DNA from: Tetragonia tetragonoides
Lineage: Eukaryota; Streptophyta; Magnoliopsida; Caryophyllales; Aizoaceae
Direction: 5' to 3'
Length of the DNA stretch: 64,000 nt
Assembly: GCA_038025085.1 (NCBI GenBank)
Contig: CM076142.1
Coordinates: 1,339,501-1,403,500, forward strand
In this document: positions 60,005-64,000 of the stretch, one piece after another
How positions within the stretch are numbered: position 1 is the stretch's first letter
How the letters are laid out: each line of letters begins with the position of its first letter
Notes under the pieces: model-generated
The model's database searches: none
The model's input: the letters and a program-made list of their open reading frames with translations, nothing else
Told to the model about the DNA's origin: nothing
Program-made: the position numbers and the translations under genes

Positions 60005-61600
60005 AACAAAAGTTCTAAATTGAAGGTTATAATCCACTTTTTTTGGCATTTTGGAGGGCATCGGAACCAACAAGGGCACGGGGTATTCTTGGGTCAAAAT
60101 AGACCTATCGGACAAGTTTGAGCGAAAATCTAAAACACGCATTGGAAGCCAAAAATGGAAGGCTATAATCCACGTTTTTTGAGGTTCCGAGGCCCTCGGA
60201 AAAAAGTTGTTATTTTCGCATCATATCGCACAAGACACCTCTGGAAACAGGGTCAATTATCGTGTCCCAATTAGACTTGGATGACCGTTTTACTGGACAA
60301 TCATCTAAAGGGTCAGACACCGAAATCATGGATGAATAGGAAGTTTGGAGCCCCGAATGGCCAACCAGGGGCACAGGGGCTACTCTTAGGGTCAAAATGC
60401 ACTATCAGACAAGTTTGTGCAAAAATCTCAAACGAGCCCCGCTAAGTCAAAAATTGAAGGTTATAATTCACGTTTTTTGGGCTTTTGGAAGCCCCGTAAC
60501 AAAAGTTGTCTTTTTCGCACCATATCACACGTGACATCTCTAGGGGACATGGGAGGCCCCCTAAGTCAGTTATTGGGTCTCTATTAGGTTTGGAAGATAG
60601 TTTTACTGAAGACTCAAGTCAGTAGAACTCAGAAACCCGACCCTCCAGCCTAGAAAAAGGGGTCTCAACCACCACTGTTCCCCAACCTTTCAAAAACCGA
60701 AGTCCTGGGCTCTAAAATTGGGCCCTTACCTTTATCCAAATTACCAACTCCAGCATTAATAGAGTGCCCACCTGAGTCTCTTTGTCTCTCTCTTGGGCCA
60801 CCTGTACTAGGCCCAACATAAGGAAAGCTAGACATCCTTTTGTCAACCTGATCACCAAAATCTGTGTTGGACCGATTAAAAGAACCACCAGGCCCAAGTC
60901 GGGTACTTTTTGGTCAAACTAGACCCCTTGGACAAGTTTCGGAAAATATCACAAACGAGCGTCGGTAAGTCAAAAATTAAAGGCTATAATCCACGTTTTT
61001 TAGGGTTCTGGAAGCCTCGAAACAAAAGTTGTCTTTTTCACACCATGTCGCACGAGACACCTGAAGGAGACATGGGAGTCCCCCCAGATCGGTTATTGGA
61101 TCCCTATTAGGTTTGGAAGACCGTTTTTACTGAAGACTCACTGATAAGGGTCGATCACCGAAATCATGGATGAATAGAAAATTTAGAGACTCGGATGACC
61201 AATTGGGGGCACGGGGGATAGTGTTGGGTCAGAAAATACCTGTCGGACAAGTTTGTATAAAAATCTCAAGCGTGCCCCAGGAAGCGAAAAATGAAGGTTA
61301 TAATCCATGATTTTCTGGGTTGTAGAGGCCCCGAAACAAAAGTTGTTAATTTTACACCATATCGCACAAGACACTCCTGGACATTGGAAGCGCTCAGGGT
61401 CCGTTATCAGGTCCCTATTAGGCTTGAACGACCATTTTAGTGGACATTCAGTTAGAATGGTCTAACACTGAAATCATGAATGAATACGAAGTTTGGAGAC
61501 CAAAATAGCCAACTGGGAGCACAGAGGGTACTCTTGGGTCGAAATAGACCCATCGAGCAATGTTGGGCAAAAATCTCGAACGGGCCCCGAAAAGTACAAG
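60005..61600. repeat. Tandem array of diverged units of about 310 bp
   Basis: Landmarks recur in fixed order. AAGGTTATAATCCAC-type words are at about 60023, 60161, 60454, 60980 and 61292. GGACAAGTTTG-type words are at 60110, 60405, 60930, 61244 and (decayed) 61553. CACCGAAATCATGGATGAAT-type words are at about 60318, 61157 and 61467. Spacing of complete units is 293-312 bases; the first unit is cut to about 138, and one is enlarged by a foreign insert (about 60620-60898). Units also share AACAAAAGTTGTCTTTTTCG and TCTCTATTAGGTTTGGAAGA. Identity looks like 75-85 percent by eye. I do not recognise the family and no long frame is conserved between units. Confidence 0.8.
60660..60905 (-). pseudogene. 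Coding-like fragment inserted in the tandem array, possibly LINE ORF1 or gag
   Basis: The minus strand from about 60905 down reads without stops for about 80 codons in a Gly/Ser/Arg-rich frame (RLGPGGSFNRSN, VGPSTGGPRERQRDSGG, DKGKGPILEPR, VFERLG), then hits a stop. It has no ATG at its left end. Composition and the KGKGP word recall linker regions of plant LINE ORF1 or retroelement gag proteins; this is a guess. It replaces about 95 bases of one array unit. Confidence 0.4.
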
Positions 61601-61704
61601 CCCCCAGCCCACCATAACTCCCTTCTGTGTGGACCCATTTAGGACCTCGCGGAGTCGTGGCAGGTCGGTCCCCATGTACAATTCTACACCATGCCCAACT
61701 TTTT

Positions 61705-61848
61705 TACAATATCTTGTGTGGATTTAGTTCACGGTGGACCAAATATCAAATCTTTTTAAAAAATACCTCCCATATCCTTAAAAGATTTGGACTATATCAT
61801 TAATTTACCTTTTGGTCCACGCTGGACTAAGTTCACACAAGACGAGCT
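61705..61848. mobile_element. Small inverted-repeat element
   Basis: Left arm TCTTGTGTGGATTTAGTTCA then CGGTGGACCAAA; right arm TTTTGGTCCACG then CTGGACTAAGTTCACACAAGA. The next inner parts (TATCAAATCTTTT / AAAAGATTTGGACTATA) also pair. About 140 bp, MITE-like; no clear duplication. Confidence 0.6.
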
Positions 61849-61946
61849 GCAACTTTTTTTAAATTTTAAGCCCCCCCGGAACCCCAAATAGAAAGAGTAT
61901 TCACGTCACTTAGGTAGGTTTCTTGCTAGTGACATCCAATCCATCA

Positions 61947-62459
61947 ACAACAACAACAACAACAACAACCCAGTAAGTGTCCCGCCTAGGGCGGGGTCTG
62001 GGGAGGTCCAGATGTACGCAGTCCTACCCCTAACTAGTTGCCTAGAAGAGAGACTGTTTCCGAAAGACCCACAAAAACCTTTTTTTTTTTTTTTTTTTAA
62101 ATGCATTTCAAAACGTTTTTTTTTTTTAAAGCAGTGAAGAATGATCAAAAAGGGCAATGAAAGTAAATCAGTAAACATACTAACACAAGATTCTACTTAC
62201 TAAGCAACATAAAGTGAAGGAGACGCTACAGGCTATAAACAAAATGAATCAACCTCTAGTACTAGCCAATGCACAACCCTAATCTAACGCGGATCCTCTG
62301 CACGGATCCTGCTACGCCATAATCTCCTATCTAGGACCAAGTCCTCGGTAAGATCTAGACGGGTCAAATCCTGCCTGATTACCTCTCCCCAAGTCTTCTT
62401 CGGGCGTCCTCTTCTTCGCTTACAATCTCTAAGTGTAATTCTCTCACACCTTCTCACCG
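61947..62459 (-). mobile_element. 5'-truncated RTE-type LINE with 18-bp target duplication
   Basis: On the minus strand it starts inside the C-terminus of the LINE reverse-transcriptase protein: RRGRPKKTWGEVIRQDLTRL, then DLVLDRRLWRSRI and the stop at 62284-62286. This is the typical RTE tail. A 3' UTR follows, with GGACCTCCCCAGACCCC, ending in (TTG)n at 61947-61968. Flanked by GTGACATCCAATCCATCA at 61929-61946 and 62460-62477, a perfect 18-bp duplication from target-primed insertion. Confidence 0.88.
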
Positions 62460-62550
62460 GTGACATCCAATCCATCATGGATTATAAAAGAGCCCTTAAA
62501 ACCCTAAACCCTTATTTGGAGCTGGACGACCAAATAAAGGGGAATTGAAT

Positions 62551-62645
62551 ATGAACAATGATCTCGTAGGAGATTTGAGCAATCTATCAGAAGAAGACAA
62601 ACAGAAGATGTCTTCCATGATCGAGCATCTCCAATTCCAGGACAG
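62551..62645 (+). CDS. TIM9: TIM9, exon 1 (gene continues past the right edge)
   Basis: Small Tim chaperone of the mitochondrial intermembrane space; TIM9-TIM10 carries hydrophobic precursors to the inner membrane. Only exon 1 is visible: MNNDLVGDLSNL, SEEDKQKMSSMIEHLQFQD, ending in AG before the donor GTATCT at 62646. The family N-terminus has the same EEDK-x-MASMIDQLQ-x-RD pattern, and the phase-2 break fits the next residue Ser. The twin CX3C motif would lie in later exons. The intron holds a TRIM element 12 bases after the donor. The call rests on 31 residues but is supported by the Arabidopsis order ENTH-SOS5-TIM9 (from memory). Confidence 0.82.
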
Positions 62646-62657
62646 GTATCTCTAGTT

Positions 62658-62995
62658 TGTTGGAAAATACAAACTTAAATTATCGAAGTTATAATTAGTA
62701 AGCTCTAAATAGTAAATCATTTAGAGTCTTACATTATCAAATGGTTGTAACTTAAGATTAATATGAACCACTATTTCTTAGGAGTTAGAAATAGTATATA
62801 AGGAGAAGATTATGTAATGGAGAAAACAATGAATTAAGAGAAGATAGCCTGCAGAGCTATCGTCGGTGAGCATAGCAATGCTCACCATCATTGTTCCCCC
62901 TCATTTTATATATTCACATATGTTTGATTAGTGAATATTATTATTGTTATTTAGATAAGGTTCCACTACACATCCGCTGTGCCGAAATTCTAACA
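62658..62995 (+). repeat. 5' LTR of the TRIM
   Basis: 338 bp. Contains AGTATATAAGGAGAAG (TATA box TATATAA) and a downstream leader. Confidence 0.92.
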
Positions 62996-63224
62996 TGGTA
63001 TTAGAGCCGATGGTTGATCCTATTTCCTCCAATTCAACAAGAAAAGAAATTATGTGCTTCCCTCACGAGAATAGATTGGTTAAGATGCCAACTAGAAAAT
63101 CAGGTTTGGGTAGTCAAAAGATGCTAACCCAAAGGAAATTGAGTGGCCAAAGCATAAGAGCCAACTCAAGACAAATAGGGTAAAAGAAAGAAATCCTATT
63201 AAGTCAAGATGGGTAGAAACCCAA

Positions 63225-63346
63225 GAGAATCTCGGTATTACCGAGGCGACGACGCAGCAGTAAGAAGAATCTCGGTATGACTGAGGTGGCAATGCAGTCG
63301 TAAAGAAAATCTCGGTATGACCGAGGCAGCCGCAGCTGTCAGAAGA
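63225..63346 (+). repeat. Three 40-bp tandem units, each with a CTCGGTAT hairpin
   Basis: Hairpin words CTCGGTATTACCGAG (63231), CTCGGTATGACTGAG (63271) and CTCGGTATGACCGAG (63311) sit exactly 40 bases apart. Each is followed by GCAGC/GCAGT. They lie between primer site and purine tract of the TRIM. Could be a packaging or dimer signal; that is inference. Confidence 0.85.
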
Positions 63347-63618
63347 AATGTTGGGACAAGGAATCCCAATGTTGAAAAGTGAATAGATCCAAAAGTAGGA
63401 TCAAGTATTGGGAAGAGAAAATCATGATACGAAGTTCACAAGATGTACAATGAGTAGTAGTCATCTTGTAGAGACGACATGGAGGATGCAATAATAGGAG
63501 GCTTCGGCTAGAAAAGATCATATGGCCACGAACATCAGAAGAATGTGAAGTAATGTGGTCATCGAAGTTATGAGTGGACCAAAAGAGTTTGAATGGATAA
63601 TTTAAGTTTGAGGGGGTG

Positions 63619-63956
63619 TGTTGGAAAATACAAACTTAAATTATCGAAGTTATAATTAGTAAGCTCTAAATAGTAAATCATTTAGAGTCTTACATTATCA
63701 AATGGTTGTAACTTAAGAATAATATGAACCACTATTTCTTAGGAGTTAGAAATAGTATATAAGGAGAAGATTATGTAATGGAGAAAACAATGAATTAAGA
63801 GAAGATAGCCTGCAGAGCTATCGTCGGTGAGCATAGCAATGTTCACCATCATTGTTCCCCCTCATTTTATATATTCACATATGTTTGATTAGTGAATATT
63901 ATTATTGTTATTTAGATAAGGTTCCACTACACATCCGCTATGCCGAAATTCTAACA
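63619..63956 (+). repeat. 3' LTR of the TRIM
   Basis: 338 bp, same length as the left LTR, differing at about 63719, 63841 and 63940. The 44 bases after it to the window end are TIM9 intron. Confidence 0.92.
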
Positions 63957-64000
63957 TAGTTTTCTCTCTGTATAATGATTTGATTTGGCATAGCTTCATT

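Larger units (their letters stand above)
62658..63956 (+). mobile_element. Miniature LTR retrotransposon (TRIM) in TIM9 intron 1
   Basis: LTRs 62658-62995 and 63619-63956, 338 bp each, begin TGTTGGAAAATAC and end ATTCTAACA. I count three differences by eye, so the insertion is recent. Perfect duplication TAGTT (62653-62657, 63957-63961). Primer site TGGTATTAGAGCC at 62996-63008 (initiator Met type) and purine tract TTTGAGGGGG before the right LTR. The internal part of 623 bp has no coding capacity beyond a 62-codon frame. Total 1299 bp. Confidence 0.93.

Noticed and set aside
62284..62478. 64-codon minus-strand gene
   Set aside because: It is the C-terminal tail of an RTE LINE; its apparent start lies in the target duplication.
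63225..63346. CRISPR-like regular repeats
   Set aside because: Three 40-bp units without unique spacers inside a plant LTR element; nuclear plant DNA has no CRISPR systems.

Overview
This window is nuclear DNA of a dicot flowering plant. Genes are split by GT-AG introns, one gene is a plant-type actin, and plant-only families are present (a USP/kinase/U-box protein, a POLTERGEIST-type PP2C, a fasciclin-like arabinogalactan protein, a DUF4378/TRM protein, a type 1 metallothionein). Spacers are AT-rich and packed with plant transposons. I cannot name the species. Exon limits below were placed by hand from splice sites, reading phase and family similarity; no alignment or transcript was available.

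Gene order, left to right: actin 3' end (+, 1-669); USP-kinase-U-box protein (+, 2541-8410, 7 exons); ENTH/epsin-like protein (-, 9605-10898, 4 exons); PP2C of the POL/PLL clade (-, 13833-16839, 4 exons); a repeat-filled gap of about 21 kb; FLA4/SOS5-like protein (-, 38159-39460, one exon); a broken strictosidine-synthase-like gene (+, 40358-41734); a DUF4378/TRM-like gene (+, 43582-46070); mitochondrial Obg GTPase (+, 51728-53807); a 43-residue metallothionein split by an intron (+, 55575-56314); a mitochondrial PPR protein (+, 57512-59473); and exon 1 of TIM9 (+, 62551-62645), which runs off the right edge. From memory, this order interleaves two Arabidopsis neighbourhoods: At3g46520-46560 (ACT12, ENTH, SOS5, TIM9) and At1g07590-07630 (PPR, MT1, ObgM, PLL5). 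These are housekeeping genes held together by ancestry; they are not a pathway or an operon.

The 17-38 kb gap is a record of successive insertions: fold-back elements, Tourist MITEs with TAA/TTA duplications, Helitron ends, several tRNA-derived SINEs with perfect target duplications, a 730-bp nested palindrome with an AAT core, and a three-layer nest. In the nest a SINE is split by a decayed Ty1-copia element (28060-35109), which is itself split by a young LTR element (28414-31291) coding only Gag and protease. The 46-51.7 kb gap holds a SINE, a motif-repeat field, a 715-bp hAT-type element and a Helitron terminus. The 59.5-64 kb region holds an array of roughly 310-bp tandem units, a truncated RTE LINE with an 18-bp duplication, and a miniature LTR element (TRIM) inside the first TIM9 intron.

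The most interesting items are the Gag-protease-only nested retrotransposon, the short intron-split metallothionein, the U-box kinase with Gln in place of the ATP-binding Lys, the TRIM carrying three 40-bp hairpin repeats, and the uncharacterised 310-bp tandem array.
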